A stretch of DNA of 64,000 nucleotides from Saprospiraceae bacterium (GCA_020628095.1 JAHDFP010000010.1:1-64000); one strand, 5' to 3'; shown: positions 34,663-44,423, counted from the first letter of the stretch. Numbers and translations: made by a program. Notes: generated from the sequence alone by a model not told the origin.

Positions 34663-36087
34663 CTAGTAAGTGATCTTAACCAAACTAAGGTCATAATTCC
34701 GCTCACTGGGTATAAGAACTGAAGTGGAACTCAGTTGTATGGCATCCTTGAACCTCAATCTCATGTTTTGATACTCTGTACTCATCAGACTATTACGTGC
34801 CATTTGTCCGACGGGGTCTAAGAGGTATTCGCTTACGGTACTGTTGTTTTTTATTTCATCATTATAGATAAAGCGTAGACGACTCGGAGTTCTCATTACG
34901 AAGAAGGAAGAAAAGATGGCATCATCATCTTGTGAGAACTGTTTTTTGTAGAGTACCTTATTCCATTCTGTTTCTCCCTGAGGGTCTACATTGGTGATAA
35001 TAATATCTTCGTTATAGAAATCCATCCATCCTCTTCGGGATATGCCACTATGGGAAGAATTTCTATTGGAGAAAGCACTATTATATGCACTCCGTCGGGA
35101 GTATTCCTTGGTAATTTCGTTGATGAAAATTACACCACCATCGTTTCTGAAAAGGACTTCTTTGAGTTGGAGATCGTCCAGTATACGTTTTCGATTTTTA
35201 CGTTTGCCTTGTATTAGCTCTGCGCTCAGTCTTTGCTCATAAGGTATGAGATTAGGAACTTCGAGATTGAGTAGATTTTTTAGTTTCTTTTTGATGTAGT
35301 AGATTCCTTTTACATCTCGATCATGTTTTTCTGCATAGTTACCGCTGATAATAAGTTGTTCGTTTTTGTCATCGAAGTCTATGAGTATATCCTTATAAAA
35401 GTATAGACCCAAATTAATTTTTGTCGTCAGTGGCAGATTTTCGCCAGGAGTAACGACATGGAAAATGATTTCGTTATTGTTTTTAGATTGATTGCTTTCT
35501 CTGAGTATAATTTTACCTGTGTTTGTCAGATAGATTTCGTTGATTTTCTTTTGGAAGAGAATCCTTCCGTTCCAGATTATTTTTTTTCTCTTGTAATCAT
35601 ATAGGTAGAACAAGAACTCGTTTTCACTATTTTTTGTGGATAACAGAATTTTTTTCTTGTCTTTGGATATGGCAGAAGTTATGCGCTTCTTAATTATTCT
35701 TTTAGGGACTTTGATCAGTGTTGTGCTGTCTATCAGTCTTACTAATTTGTCATAATGTCTTAGTTTGAATACCATAGAATCTTTTTCCATATATCCATAT
35801 AGTACCTGAAACAAAGAGTCAAATCCGATAACATTGAAGACATCCGATTTTCTTTTTTCGAAATTGAGCTCAGATAATTGGGTATGCTCCATGTCCATAT
35901 TGAATATATCCACCTCCTTAGTAAAGCCTTTATCTCTATACAGAAGGATACGATTCTCTATCTGACCTATTAACTCGTAAGAAAAATAGTTGCGGACATT
36001 GATGGCTTCTGAGATGGCCACTTCCTGCGATAACAAGTTAGTGGATATGAAGAGGCAAAATATGGTCGAACAAAATAGTCTATACAT
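34663..36087 (-). CDS. Secreted protein of unknown function
   Basis: A protein of 474 residues if translation begins at ATG 36087, which puts the signal peptide MYRLFCSTIFCLFISTNLLS at the N-terminus; an ATG at 36129 would add 14 residues. The rest is beta-rich and basic, with repeated Lys/Arg-rich turns and no family I recognise. It probably ends a run of minus-strand genes starting at DUF983. Confidence 0.65.
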   Translation of the reverse strand: MYRLFCSTIFCLFISTNLLSQEVAISEAINVRNYFSYELIGQIENRILLYRDKGFTKEVDIFNMDMEHTQLSELNFEKRKSDVFNVIGFDSLFQVLYGYMEKDSMVFKLRHYDKLVRLIDSTTLIKVPKRIIKKRITSAISKDKKKILLSTKNSENEFLFYLYDYKRKKIIWNGRILFQKKINEIYLTNTGKIILRESNQSKNNNEIIFHVVTPGENLPLTTKINLGLYFYKDILIDFDDKNEQLIISGNYAEKHDRDVKGIYYIKKKLKNLLNLEVPNLIPYEQRLSAELIQGKRKNRKRILDDLQLKEVLFRNDGGVIFINEITKEYSRRSAYNSAFSNRNSSHSGISRRGWMDFYNEDIIITNVDPQGETEWNKVLYKKQFSQDDDAIFSSFFVMRTPSRLRFIYNDEIKNNSTVSEYLLDPVGQMARNSLMSTEYQNMRLRFKDAIQLSSTSVLIPSERNYDLSLVKITY

Positions 36088-36165
36088 CACTACTACAATA
36101 TAACGGAAATAATACTTTGCGAAAGTCATCTGTAAATAACAATATACTTTAGAAGAGATTTGTTG

Positions 36166-36834
36166 TCACGACTTATTCATTATTTGCGATAGAATCTTAT
36201 CCGATTTTTGTTTGAGAGTCTGTATGGTTTCTTCTCCTTTATATTGGAGGTAATAAGCCATCCATATGAGCCTTTCGTTTTGTAATATTCCATTGACGGT
36301 CATGGCCATGGTAAAAGAGTCCATGTCAGCTTGTTCGTAGGTCATGAGCATTATCATGGAGAAAGAGCGATCGTTTAGATTATAACTTTGGATAATGGTT
36401 GGTTGGGTCATTTCTATTTCTAAACCGATTTCGTCGACTTCTTCCTTGATAAGGTCCCAGTTTTCGACTAAGAAATTAGACTTAATGATCTGCTCCATTT
36501 CAGTAAGAAGCGCTTCGTCAGCAGGATAATCCTGAAGTTGTTTTGTTGCATATATTTTGAAATAATCATCAAACCCTATTTGCAAAAAGCTGTCTTTGTT
36601 TTCATGAGTTTTTTCGTTGAGATAGAAAGCTAATACTTGGTTGATAGGTGCTTCTGTACCATCAGCTAATTCTTTTACTAGAGAATCTTGATAACATTCG
36701 ATATAACCCGCTACAGGAGCAATATATATATCGATACTACCAAAATCTGCAAATCGCAAGCAGTCGGTGTCTTGTGAGGTAGCTGAGAAGCCAAGGAAGG
36801 CAGAAAGAATAATCGTCAGAAAGTGTTTATACAT
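36166..36834 (-). CDS. Secreted protein of unknown function
   Basis: A 222-residue protein with a signal peptide (MYKHFLTIILSAFLGFSATSQ, cleaved near residue 20) and a mixed alpha/beta body without a recognised domain. Features include FADFGSIDIYIAPVAGYIEC and a C-terminal helix rich in Lys and Gln. It starts 25 bases after the DUF983 gene and is likely cotranscribed. Confidence 0.7.
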   Translation of the reverse strand: MYKHFLTIILSAFLGFSATSQDTDCLRFADFGSIDIYIAPVAGYIECYQDSLVKELADGTEAPINQVLAFYLNEKTHENKDSFLQIGFDDYFKIYATKQLQDYPADEALLTEMEQIIKSNFLVENWDLIKEEVDEIGLEIEMTQPTIIQSYNLNDRSFSMIMLMTYEQADMDSFTMAMTVNGILQNERLIWMAYYLQYKGEETIQTLKQKSDKILSQIMNKS

Positions 36835-36859
36835 ATTGATTTTTTAGTAATAAGTTATC

Positions 36860-37237
36860 TTACTTTTCTGAGTCTTTTAGTAAAGCGGCATCATACTTAA
36901 CAATCATGTGCAACCATAGAGATCGGCTTCCTCTCAAAAACTTAAAATACAGCAAAGCCGTAATAAAAATCATCAAACCCATCGCTGCTTCAAAGGACCA
37001 CTTATAATAAAAGACCAATAGCAAAGGTACAGGCAATAGCAACAAGCTGCTGACGACATAAGAAATAAACATCGCGCCATAATAAAATCCTGGCTCTGGC
37101 TCAGTCAATTGACCGCAGTAAGTGCACTTATCAGGCATGTCTAAGGGCTTGGTGATATCGAATGGTTTAGAAAATATATCTCCCTGCCTACAGCGAGGAC
37201 ACTTATAATTCCACATGGCTCTGAAAGAAAAAGACAT
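36860..37237 (-). CDS. DUF983 membrane protein with zinc-ribbon-like cysteines
   Basis: A 125-residue protein with two CxxC pairs (C13/C16 in KCPRCRQG and C38/C41 in KCTYCGQ) that could hold zinc, then two or three membrane helices (about 52-72, 82-98). The sequence EPGFYYGAMFISYVVS is the DUF983 signature. Function is unknown for the family. A promoter candidate lies at 37254-37286, and this is the first gene of a minus-strand run. Confidence 0.88.
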   Translation of the reverse strand: MSFSFRAMWNYKCPRCRQGDIFSKPFDITKPLDMPDKCTYCGQLTEPEPGFYYGAMFISYVVSSLLLLPVPLLLVFYYKWSFEAAMGLMIFITALLYFKFLRGSRSLWLHMIVKYDAALLKDSEK

Positions 37238-37253
37238 ATTACATAATGTATCT

Positions 37254-37286
37254 CAAAGGTAGTCCTAATGATATGATTGGTGTCAA
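37254..37286 (-). promoter_or_regulatory. Candidate promoter of the DUF983 run
   Basis: Minus-strand TTG (37284-37286) and TACCTTTG (37254-37261) are 22 bases apart, acceptable for a Bacteroidota promoter. The ATG is 17 bases downstream. Confidence 0.45.
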
Positions 37287-37302
37287 AATTGACCTACATT
37301 TG
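37277..37302 (+). promoter_or_regulatory. Candidate promoter of ftcD
   Basis: TACATTTG at 37295-37302 matches the -7 element, 22 bases before the ATG. The nearest TTG (37277-37279) leaves only 15 bases between, which is short. It would overlap the opposing DUF983 promoter, so the two could interfere. Confidence 0.3.
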
Positions 37303-37324
37303 GATTCAAAATATATAAAAAACC

Positions 37325-39019
37325 ATGTCACAAGGCCAACTGATAGAGTGTGTACCTAATTTCAGCGAAGGTGTCAATATGGACATCATAAAAGCCATTG
37401 CGAAAGAAATAAAATCTGTAGAAAAAGTCAAGCTACTGGATATAGACCCTGGCAAAGCAACCAATAGGACAGTTGTGACTTTTGTCGGAGAACCACAAGC
37501 CGTCATAGAGGCGGCTTATCTGGCTATAAGCAAAGCCAGCGAACTCATAGATATGCGCTCACACACTGGAGAACATCCGCGCATGGGGGCTGCTGATGTC
37601 TGTCCTCTGATACCCATTGCCAATATAACAATGGAGGAAACCGTCGAATATGCAAATCAGCTAGGTAGAAGAGTGGGCAAAGAATTAGGTATTCCGATAT
37701 ACATGTATGAATCTGCGGCTAAGTCACCAGACCGAAAAAATCTGGCGAATATAAGATCGGGAGAGTACGAAGGATTTTCCAAAAAAATAAAAGATCCTAA
37801 CTGGAAACCAGATTATGGTCCAGACGAATTCAATCTGAAAGCAGGGGCTACAGTTATCGGTGCTAGAGATTTTTTAGTGGCTTATAATGTCAATCTAAAT
37901 ACAACATCGGTCAGACGGGCCAATGCCATTGCTTTCGACATAAGGGAGAAAGGACGGGTCAAAAGAGAAGGACATCCCGTAACTGGTAAAATAGTAAGAG
38001 ACGAAAACGGAGAAGCACTAAGAGCACCTGGCTTGCTCAAATCGGTCAAGGCTATCGGCTGGTATATAAAAGAATACGGCATCTCACAAATCTCGATGAA
38101 CCTGACAGACATCAATGTTACTAGCTTACATGAGGCATTTGAGACAACAAGAAAATGCGCTGCGGATAGAGGCCTCAGGGTAACAGGGTCAGAACTGGTC
38201 GGTCTTGTACCAAAAAAAGTTATGTTAGCCGCAGGTAAATACTTTCTCAGACAGCAAAAAAGATCTGTCGGTATCTCAGAAGAACAGATCATCCATATCG
38301 CGGTCAAGTCGATGGGACTTGATGAGCTTGCACCATTCGATCCGAAGAAAAAGATCATAGAGTACCTTCTCGAAGAAGACCAAAGTCGCCCTCTTATAGG
38401 TAGTAGTTTGACAGCATTTACTGATGAGACAGCCTCAGAGAGTCCTGCCCCTGGAGGTGGTAGCATAGCGGCTTATGTGGGCTCGCTTGGTGTAGCTCTT
38501 GGTACTATGGTAGCTAATCTATCAGCGATCAAAAGAGGCTGGGATGAGCAATGGAATTTTTTCTCCGAGTGGGCCGAAAAAGGACAGGGTATCAAAGAGC
38601 GCCTTCTCTATCTTGTAGATGAAGATACAGAAGCCTTCAATGGGATTATGTCTGCCATCCGTATGCCCAAATCTTCTGACGAAGAAAAAAGAAAACGTAG
38701 TCAAGCATTAGTCCGTGCTACTAAAAATGCCATAGAGATACCCCTTGAGGTCATGAAGACGGCTTACGATTCTTACGATCTCTTAGAGACGATGGCGGAA
38801 AAAGGTAACCCTGCATCGGTATCGGATGCGGGTGTCGGCGCCTTGTGCGCACATACTGCCGTGCATGGTGCGTACCTTAATGTATTGATTAACTGTGCAG
38901 ACTTTAAGGATACGGATTATGTCAATCAGAAAACATCAGAAGCCAAAAGCATATTACAACAATCTCTGACGCGACAGAAAGATATATTATCTAAGGTGGA
39001 ATCTGTTATACAAGCATAA
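37325..39019 (+). CDS. ftcD: Bifunctional formiminotransferase-cyclodeaminase (FtcD)
   Basis: A 564-residue two-domain enzyme of histidine breakdown. Residues 1-305 are the formiminotransferase, moving the formimino group from formiminoglutamate to tetrahydrofolate (CVPNFSEG, AHTGEHPRMGAAD-like SHTGEHPRMGAADVCPL, and GLVPKK). Residues 345-564 are the helical cyclodeaminase (PAPGGGSIAAYVGSLGVALG) that forms methenyl-THF and ammonia. No hutH, hutU or hutI gene is in the window. It leads a run of four closely spaced genes (gaps of 2, 6 and 41 bases). Confidence 0.93.
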   Translation: MSQGQLIECVPNFSEGVNMDIIKAIAKEIKSVEKVKLLDIDPGKATNRTVVTFVGEPQAVIEAAYLAISKASELIDMRSHTGEHPRMGAADVCPLIPIANITMEETVEYANQLGRRVGKELGIPIYMYESAAKSPDRKNLANIRSGEYEGFSKKIKDPNWKPDYGPDEFNLKAGATVIGARDFLVAYNVNLNTTSVRRANAIAFDIREKGRVKREGHPVTGKIVRDENGEALRAPGLLKSVKAIGWYIKEYGISQISMNLTDINVTSLHEAFETTRKCAADRGLRVTGSELVGLVPKKVMLAAGKYFLRQQKRSVGISEEQIIHIAVKSMGLDELAPFDPKKKIIEYLLEEDQSRPLIGSSLTAFTDETASESPAPGGGSIAAYVGSLGVALGTMVANLSAIKRGWDEQWNFFSEWAEKGQGIKERLLYLVDEDTEAFNGIMSAIRMPKSSDEEKRKRSQALVRATKNAIEIPLEVMKTAYDSYDLLETMAEKGNPASVSDAGVGALCAHTAVHGAYLNVLINCADFKDTDYVNQKTSEAKSILQQSLTRQKDILSKVESVIQA

Positions 39020-39021
39020 CT

Positions 39022-39378
39022 ATGTCCGCTTATGATCTTTTTGTAGATCGCATATCAGAGGAGCAAAGGCAGATTGTTTTTGTGCTTCATGATTTTTTTA
39101 TGGATTATCCACAGGTACAGATGAAAGTGAGACATCGCATCCCATTTTTCTATTTATACAGCTGGGTATGTTATCTCAATCCTGTCAAACCTAATGGTAT
39201 AGAACTCGCATTTATTAATGGCAAAAAACTGAGTAATAGTCAGGGCCTATTGGATGATCGAGGGCGTAAGATGGTGGCGGGGATTATAATGAATGATCCA
39301 CAGACTATACCTCTGGAATCTATAGGTGAGATATTTGCGGAAGCACTGATGCTGGATAAAGAATTGAAAAAAAGATAG
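39022..39378 (+). CDS. DUF1801 protein
   Basis: A 118-residue small alpha/beta protein with the DUF1801 features: FVLHDFFMDYPQVQMKVRHRIPFFY, a WVCYLNP segment, ELAFINGKKLSN and a KMVAGI strand near the end. The family is widespread and not characterised; it resembles YdhG and YjbR-like folds. It begins two bases after ftcD. Confidence 0.8.
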   Translation: MSAYDLFVDRISEEQRQIVFVLHDFFMDYPQVQMKVRHRIPFFYLYSWVCYLNPVKPNGIELAFINGKKLSNSQGLLDDRGRKMVAGIIMNDPQTIPLESIGEIFAEALMLDKELKKR

Positions 39379-39384
39379 ACAATA

Positions 39385-40041
39385 GTGAAAAGAACTTTTT
39401 TTATATCAGGTCTGGGAGCCAACGAAAGAGCGTTTGAAAAATTGAAAATTTCAAAACTCAACAGTGTATTTCTTCCTTGGTTAAAAAGCGAAGCCAACGA
39501 GTCTTTGGAGAGTTATTCTAAGCGATTGATACACGAATTTGACATTACCCAGGATGATGTGCTGGTTGGTTTGTCTTTTGGAGGAATAGTTGCTCAGCAA
39601 ATTGCTTTGATCTTAGGACTAAAGTATGTTATTCTAATATCAAGTTTTAGAACCAAAGAAGACTTAAATAAAATTTTTCAATTTGGTCTGAGAAACAAAT
39701 TATTTAGACTTATGCCGAGTTTCAAGTTTCCGATTATTAGTGAGGCGGTGGCGATTACTCTGAATGCTGGGTCACCAGATAGTAAGCCAATCATAAAGGA
39801 AATGTTAGATCAGACTGATATGGAAATGGTAAAATGGTCAATCCAAAAAATATATGAATTGGATCAACCAATAAAGCCAGAGATAATTAAATATAACGTG
39901 ATAGGCACGCAAGACAGAATTATAGACATGTGGAAGAACGAAACCACTTATGAGATAGAAGGTGGAAGTCATTTTATGGTTTACGAAAAAGCTGATGAGG
40001 TCTCTCGCATTCTTAATCAAATTATATCAAAGGAGACATAA
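39385..40041 (+). CDS. Alpha/beta-hydrolase
   Basis: A 218-residue hydrolase with the nucleophile elbow GLSFGGIVAQQ (serine about residue 64) and a C-terminal histidine in GGSHFMVYEKADE. The size suggests a compact esterase or thioesterase; the substrate is unknown. Start is GTG at 39385, six bases after the preceding stop. Confidence 0.85.
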   Translation: MKRTFFISGLGANERAFEKLKISKLNSVFLPWLKSEANESLESYSKRLIHEFDITQDDVLVGLSFGGIVAQQIALILGLKYVILISSFRTKEDLNKIFQFGLRNKLFRLMPSFKFPIISEAVAITLNAGSPDSKPIIKEMLDQTDMEMVKWSIQKIYELDQPIKPEIIKYNVIGTQDRIIDMWKNETTYEIEGGSHFMVYEKADEVSRILNQIISKET

Positions 40042-40082
40042 CGATACAGTTAGTCTATATTCTAATACTCGACCAATAATTT

Positions 40083-40679
40083 ATGGACAAAAGACCTCCA
40101 TTGGACAAAGAAATTAGCCTTAAGGACTTTAAAGAATTTTATTGGCTCAAGGAAGAACTTGTACAATTCTGCCGAACTGAAAATCTGAAACGAGGAGGCA
40201 GTAAAATAGAGCTAGCTCGTAGGATCGAGAATTATCTCCTTACAGGCGCACCTGATTCTTCTCCTTCACGAATAACTAAAAAAGTCGAATCAAATTTCGA
40301 TTGGCATAAGGCATTGATTACTGAAAAAACAGTGATAACAGATAACTATAGGAATACGGAAAATGTAAGGTCTTTTTTCCGAGATAAGCTAGGAAAGCAA
40401 TTTAAGTTCAATGTCAGATTTATGGATTGGATGAAATCTAACATTGGCAAAACGATGGCTGATGCCATAATCCAATGGAGAATAATAAAAATAGAATCCA
40501 AAACTAAAATAAACAAGAAGCATATCGCTCCTCAGTTTGAGTACAATAGATATATCAGGGACTTCCTTGCTGATAATCCCGATTCCTCCCGAAACGAAGC
40601 CATCAAACTATGGAACATAAAAAGAAGAATGCGCGGAGATAATCACTACAGTAAGCAAGATCTAAAACTCTTGAAATAG
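40083..40679 (+). CDS. SAP-domain protein with DUF6434
   Basis: A 198-residue basic protein. Residues 10-52 form a SAP helix-extended-helix motif (LKDFKEFYWLKEELVQFCRT, SKIELARRIENYL) that binds DNA in other proteins. From about 70 on is the DUF6434 domain (FDWHKALITEKTVITDNYRN, FMDWMKSNIGKT). The C-terminus is Lys/Arg-rich. A nucleic-acid role is likely from SAP but not shown. Possibly the last gene of the ftcD run. Confidence 0.75.
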   Translation: MDKRPPLDKEISLKDFKEFYWLKEELVQFCRTENLKRGGSKIELARRIENYLLTGAPDSSPSRITKKVESNFDWHKALITEKTVITDNYRNTENVRSFFRDKLGKQFKFNVRFMDWMKSNIGKTMADAIIQWRIIKIESKTKINKKHIAPQFEYNRYIRDFLADNPDSSRNEAIKLWNIKRRMRGDNHYSKQDLKLLK

Positions 40680-40719
40680 AAAGTTATACTAAATACTTCC
40701 AAGACCCTACAGATGTATT

Positions 40720-43050
40720 TTATCTCACGTAAAAACTAAAATGTTTGGGCTTCTCCTTCGACAAGTAACAGATGTAAGTCCCTTTTTGTAGTTCATCAAT
40801 ATTTATCTCAGACATACCATTTTTCATTTTAGCTTGCATAACAAGCTGTCCTTGGATATTAAAAATGAATAAGTCTGCATCTTCTTCATGATCGGAAATA
40901 ACATTTAGATGTTGACCGGCTTTTACAGGATTGGGATATACTAATAATTCGGAGCGATCATCTATATGGACAGCGCGGACATCGGAGAAAAACTCTTCTC
41001 CGTTATAGTCCACTTGTTTGAGCCTGTAATAGGAGGTGCCTGATAATGGATTGTTGTCTGTAATGGAATAATGTCTGAACGATTGGCTAGTACCTGCACC
41101 TTCTATTCTTTTGATATCTGTCCATGATTTATTGTCCTGACTTCTTTGTACGACATAGTATTGATTATTATTTTCTGATGCCGTGGACCAAGAGATGTGT
41201 ACATGATCATCTTCATTATTGCGCACGATAAAATCCAGTAGGTCTATCTCCAGCGTCGTACCATCTATAAACCCATTAAATGCAAGGCTGACCACGCCAT
41301 AGCATATTCCCAATCCGTCAATATCTTGTTGCAGCTCGTTTCTTATGACCGTATTAGTTTCTGCATGATACTGTATGGTGATGTTATCTATTTTTTGTTT
41401 GGCCCAGATTTTTGGTAGAAATGATTTTTCTATAACATTATCTGCTGTAAGCTCTATAGGAAATTCGTAATTGACATCCAGATTATAGGCTTGCCCCTCT
41501 AGTCGCATAATGACGGTCTGTGCTGAATCATACCTGCCAGAGACTATCAGTTGCTCTCCTTTGTAGAGATTAGGTAATCTATCCAGAGAGGGATAAGTCT
41601 CGTAGATCACTCCCGCTGGTTCCAGAGACATATCTATGTTAACAAGTACGGGGTTGTTTATCTTGAGAAAAAATTCGGTGATCTTAAGTTGTAGCTCTTC
41701 GTTATCTAAAAATTGCACCAGACCAGAGTTGTTAAGTGCTAATAGGGTCAACAACGTTTTATCCACATCTTGTCCTATACCGAAAGTAAATAAGAATATG
41801 TTGGTCTCTGAGGACTGTACTTGGTCCTCCACGGCTGATAGTATATCCTGAGTGTTGCGTAAGCCAGAAGTGGCTTGTCCATCTGTAAAGAAAATAATAA
41901 TGTTGGCTCTGTCGTCCTGAGTAGAATCGAATTGAGAGATTGCTTCACTTAGTGATCCAGATATATTAGTACTGCCAGTAGCAGGTATATTGGAGATATA
42001 ATGTAATGCTGTGCTCTTGTTCTGTTCGTTAACATCTTGATGCTCCGCAAACAAGCTATTGACACCCGACGAAAAGCTAATGATATTAAATCTATCACCT
42101 TCGTTAAGATTATTGACGATGAAACTTGCTGCTTCTCTAGCCTGTATTATCTTTCGGCCAGCCATACTTCCTGATTGATCAATTATAAGTGTAAAGTTTT
42201 TTTCTATGACATCGACCTGATCATTGGCTTCGGGTTCTATAATCATAGAGACGTATCCACTGCCGTTATTATCACAAGTATAAAGACTATCGGGCAGCAT
42301 CGTGCTTAATGTTGTAATGCCAAGATTATCCGACAATAGGCCATAATTCAAAGTGAAATCTTTCTCAAGTCTTACGAATCGTTCTTCGAAAGAAATAACT
42401 GCTTGGCTAGTATCACTGGTAATAGTCGACTGAGCAAAATTGGTTTCGATATTGTCTAGGTTACGATCCGTAGTTAGGACGATATTCATATAAGAAAGCT
42501 CTGGAGCCTCAAACTGAATGGGACTATAATCATAAGGATAATGAAACGAGACTTGTCCAAAGGAGTAGGGTAGTAGCTGGACATAAGTCATCTCCATAGT
42601 TATGCGCGAGCCAGTACTTATAGTGTCTGCCGGCTCAAAATACAGGCCACTTGCTCCTATGTAGTCGCTTATACTATTAGAAGAGATAGTTCCTGACCCT
42701 GTAGATGTCTGAGGTATGCTAGTGTTCTGTGTGCTCTCATCTACGATGGCTTCTTTCCAGTCATTATCATCTATTTTCCATCTCAGTCTTATCGGATTAG
42801 CATCTGCGGATAATGGGAATCCATATTTGATAATAGCCTCCTCGCCAGTACGATTAAGAAATACTTGCTCTGAACGGACTATGGCGATCTGATTATCTAT
42901 CTGTACGTCTACATAGGTCTCACTTAATTCGAATAATTGTCCAGATTGCTTATTAAGAACGATACCATGTGCGTCACTATGATTATCTATGCAGATAATA
43001 AGAATAACGAGTACCAAAATAGATTTAAGTTTCGTTTTGAGCTCAACCAT
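40720..43050 (-). CDS. Secreted VIT-VWA protein with T9SS sorting domain
   Basis: A 776-residue protein: signal peptide (about 1-27); VIT domain (about 28-150; VDVQIDNQIAIVRSEQVF, EAIIKYGFPLSADANPI); a spacer; a von Willebrand A domain (about 285-450) with the metal-binding MIDAS motif D291-x-S293-x-S295; a second beta-rich region; a fibronectin-like segment (HISWSTASENNNQYYVVQRS); and a C-terminal T9SS domain (LLVYPNPVKAGQHLNVIS through KGTYICYL). VIT-VWA proteins bind other proteins through the metal site. It lies 77 bases beyond the TonB-like gene on the same strand. Confidence 0.85.
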   Translation of the reverse strand: MVELKTKLKSILVLVILIICIDNHSDAHGIVLNKQSGQLFELSETYVDVQIDNQIAIVRSEQVFLNRTGEEAIIKYGFPLSADANPIRLRWKIDDNDWKEAIVDESTQNTSIPQTSTGSGTISSNSISDYIGASGLYFEPADTISTGSRITMEMTYVQLLPYSFGQVSFHYPYDYSPIQFEAPELSYMNIVLTTDRNLDNIETNFAQSTITSDTSQAVISFEERFVRLEKDFTLNYGLLSDNLGITTLSTMLPDSLYTCDNNGSGYVSMIIEPEANDQVDVIEKNFTLIIDQSGSMAGRKIIQAREAASFIVNNLNEGDRFNIISFSSGVNSLFAEHQDVNEQNKSTALHYISNIPATGSTNISGSLSEAISQFDSTQDDRANIIIFFTDGQATSGLRNTQDILSAVEDQVQSSETNIFLFTFGIGQDVDKTLLTLLALNNSGLVQFLDNEELQLKITEFFLKINNPVLVNIDMSLEPAGVIYETYPSLDRLPNLYKGEQLIVSGRYDSAQTVIMRLEGQAYNLDVNYEFPIELTADNVIEKSFLPKIWAKQKIDNITIQYHAETNTVIRNELQQDIDGLGICYGVVSLAFNGFIDGTTLEIDLLDFIVRNNEDDHVHISWSTASENNNQYYVVQRSQDNKSWTDIKRIEGAGTSQSFRHYSITDNNPLSGTSYYRLKQVDYNGEEFFSDVRAVHIDDRSELLVYPNPVKAGQHLNVISDHEEDADLFIFNIQGQLVMQAKMKNGMSEINIDELQKGTYICYLSKEKPKHFSFYVR

Positions 43051-43070
43051 TTCATTAGATTAATAGATAT

Positions 43071-43116
43071 AATAGACTACTCAGTGCATTCTAGGAATAC
43101 ACCAAAGCAGTCTATT
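43071..43116 (-). terminator. Possible terminator after the TonB-like gene
   Basis: Eight-base arms aatagact (43071-43078) and agtctatt (43109-43116) flank a 30-base loop just below the stop of the TonB-like gene. The loop is long and no T-run is clear, so support is weak. Confidence 0.2.
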
Positions 43117-43127
43117 TATCAAAGTCA

Positions 43128-44423
43128 TTAGAATCTCAGAGTGTAGTACAGTTCCACTTTCTGACTACCTCTAAATTTTTCTTCAAAAACGGCTCGTCTT
43201 ATGAGATTTTCTATCTCATTTTGACATTGTTCATTCACGGTGGTGATGTAATCGATTAGGTCTAAATTTCCGCTTTCATTTATTACTATGCGGAGTTGTA
43301 GTTTTTTGTGACCAGACCTCTGATTTCTGCATATATTCCAACTATTGACAAAGGTTTTGTCCAGTATTTCTGTGTAGTCTCTTTTTAGTTCTGACTGATT
43401 CATGGTCTCCTGTAGGAGTAATGGAGGTTCAGAAAAATCACTTTGAGCTTTTGATAATTCAAAGTCTAATTGGGGTTGTAGAGATTTCATTTCTGAGGTG
43501 TACCCTGCATAACTGACTTTGGCCTTTTGATCCATGTCTACGACATCCATAGAGTAAGATCCATCTGATAAGGTCATCGACGTATCCTTATCTTTATCGG
43601 TTATGACATAAGCATTTTTGATAGGTAGTCCGTCTAGGTCTTTGACATAGCCTCGTATAATATTGGACTTATTAGAGGTCGTTGAGGCTAGGGCATCATT
43701 GCTGATCGCGACACCATCTAGGACGAGTGCCTCACTTTCAGTTAGGTTGGATTTTTTTGCCCTGAAGGACTTTTCTTGTGTAATGCGTGTATTAGCTGCA
43801 GGTGCGTTTGCAGTTTCGTACTCTGCAATTTCTGTCGACTCAGTTTCTTCCTCTACCCTTGCTGGTAGATTTTCTAGGTTATTACTTTTTTCTTCTTGAT
43901 AAGAAGCGGAAGGACTTCTTTCAGATTCACTTTCTGTATATGTATTTTCTGATTCTCTATTCTGGTTTAACCAAGACTTATTATCGGATGCTGCCTTATT
44001 AGATACCGTTTGCGTACGAGTTTTTCCCTCCTCTATAGATTGATCTTCAGCATCTTTTAGGACCTCTTGTTTGGCAATAGTTTTTTCATTAGCAACATTT
44101 TCTTTTTGTGCCATATCTTGATGACTGGGCATAAGGCTACTGGATTGAGTTTGCATTAGCCAAAATGATACGCCCAGCAGTATAGCTAAGCTAGCTGCAA
44201 TGGATAAGGGTCTCCATAGCTTGATTGTTTTTGCTCTTAATTTTTGGTTGTGACTAGGGGTGAGGTTAGGTTTTTCTACAGCGTAATTATAATAACCCTC
44301 TAGCGCATCTGCCAAGAATGGATCATCCAAACTTGCTCGATCAAGCTGCCATTTTTCTTGCTCTGTGATAGTGCCATCATCTAATTTTTTGAGCAATAAA
44401 TGATATGTACGATCGGGGGACAT
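43128..44423 (-). CDS. Anti-sigma-like membrane protein with carboxypeptidase-regulatory fold and TonB-like C-terminus
   Basis: A 431-residue protein. Residues 1-60 are a soluble helical region resembling the start of anti-sigma factors (MSPDRTYHLLLKKLDDGTIT, LADALEGYYNY). A single membrane helix is at about 73-91. Residues 95-235 are a low-complexity, charged and Glu-rich linker. About 250-315 holds a CarboxypepD_reg-like fold (IIRGYVKDLDGLPIKNAYV, LSDGSYSMDV). The C-terminus (350-431) is a TonB/AgmX-like domain (LQLRIVINESGNLDLIDY). The start ATG at 44423 overlaps the stop of the sigma gene by one base (TAATG). It may sense an envelope signal and hold the sigma factor; inference. Confidence 0.75.
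   Translation of the reverse strand: MSPDRTYHLLLKKLDDGTITEQEKWQLDRASLDDPFLADALEGYYNYAVEKPNLTPSHNQKLRAKTIKLWRPLSIAASLAILLGVSFWLMQTQSSSLMPSHQDMAQKENVANEKTIAKQEVLKDAEDQSIEEGKTRTQTVSNKAASDNKSWLNQNRESENTYTESESERSPSASYQEEKSNNLENLPARVEEETESTEIAEYETANAPAANTRITQEKSFRAKKSNLTESEALVLDGVAISNDALASTTSNKSNIIRGYVKDLDGLPIKNAYVITDKDKDTSMTLSDGSYSMDVVDMDQKAKVSYAGYTSEMKSLQPQLDFELSKAQSDFSEPPLLLQETMNQSELKRDYTEILDKTFVNSWNICRNQRSGHKKLQLRIVINESGNLDLIDYITTVNEQCQNEIENLIRRAVFEEKFRGSQKVELYYTLRF

Noticed and set aside
37882-38466. A 194-codon open frame on the minus strand inside ftcD
   Set aside because: It lies wholly within the strongly conserved ftcD coding sequence, has no protein-like motif, and is explained by codon bias on the other strand.
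43071-43116. Inverted repeat as an operator for the VWA gene
   Set aside because: The loop is 30 bases and the arms are AT-rich; kept only as a weak terminator candidate.
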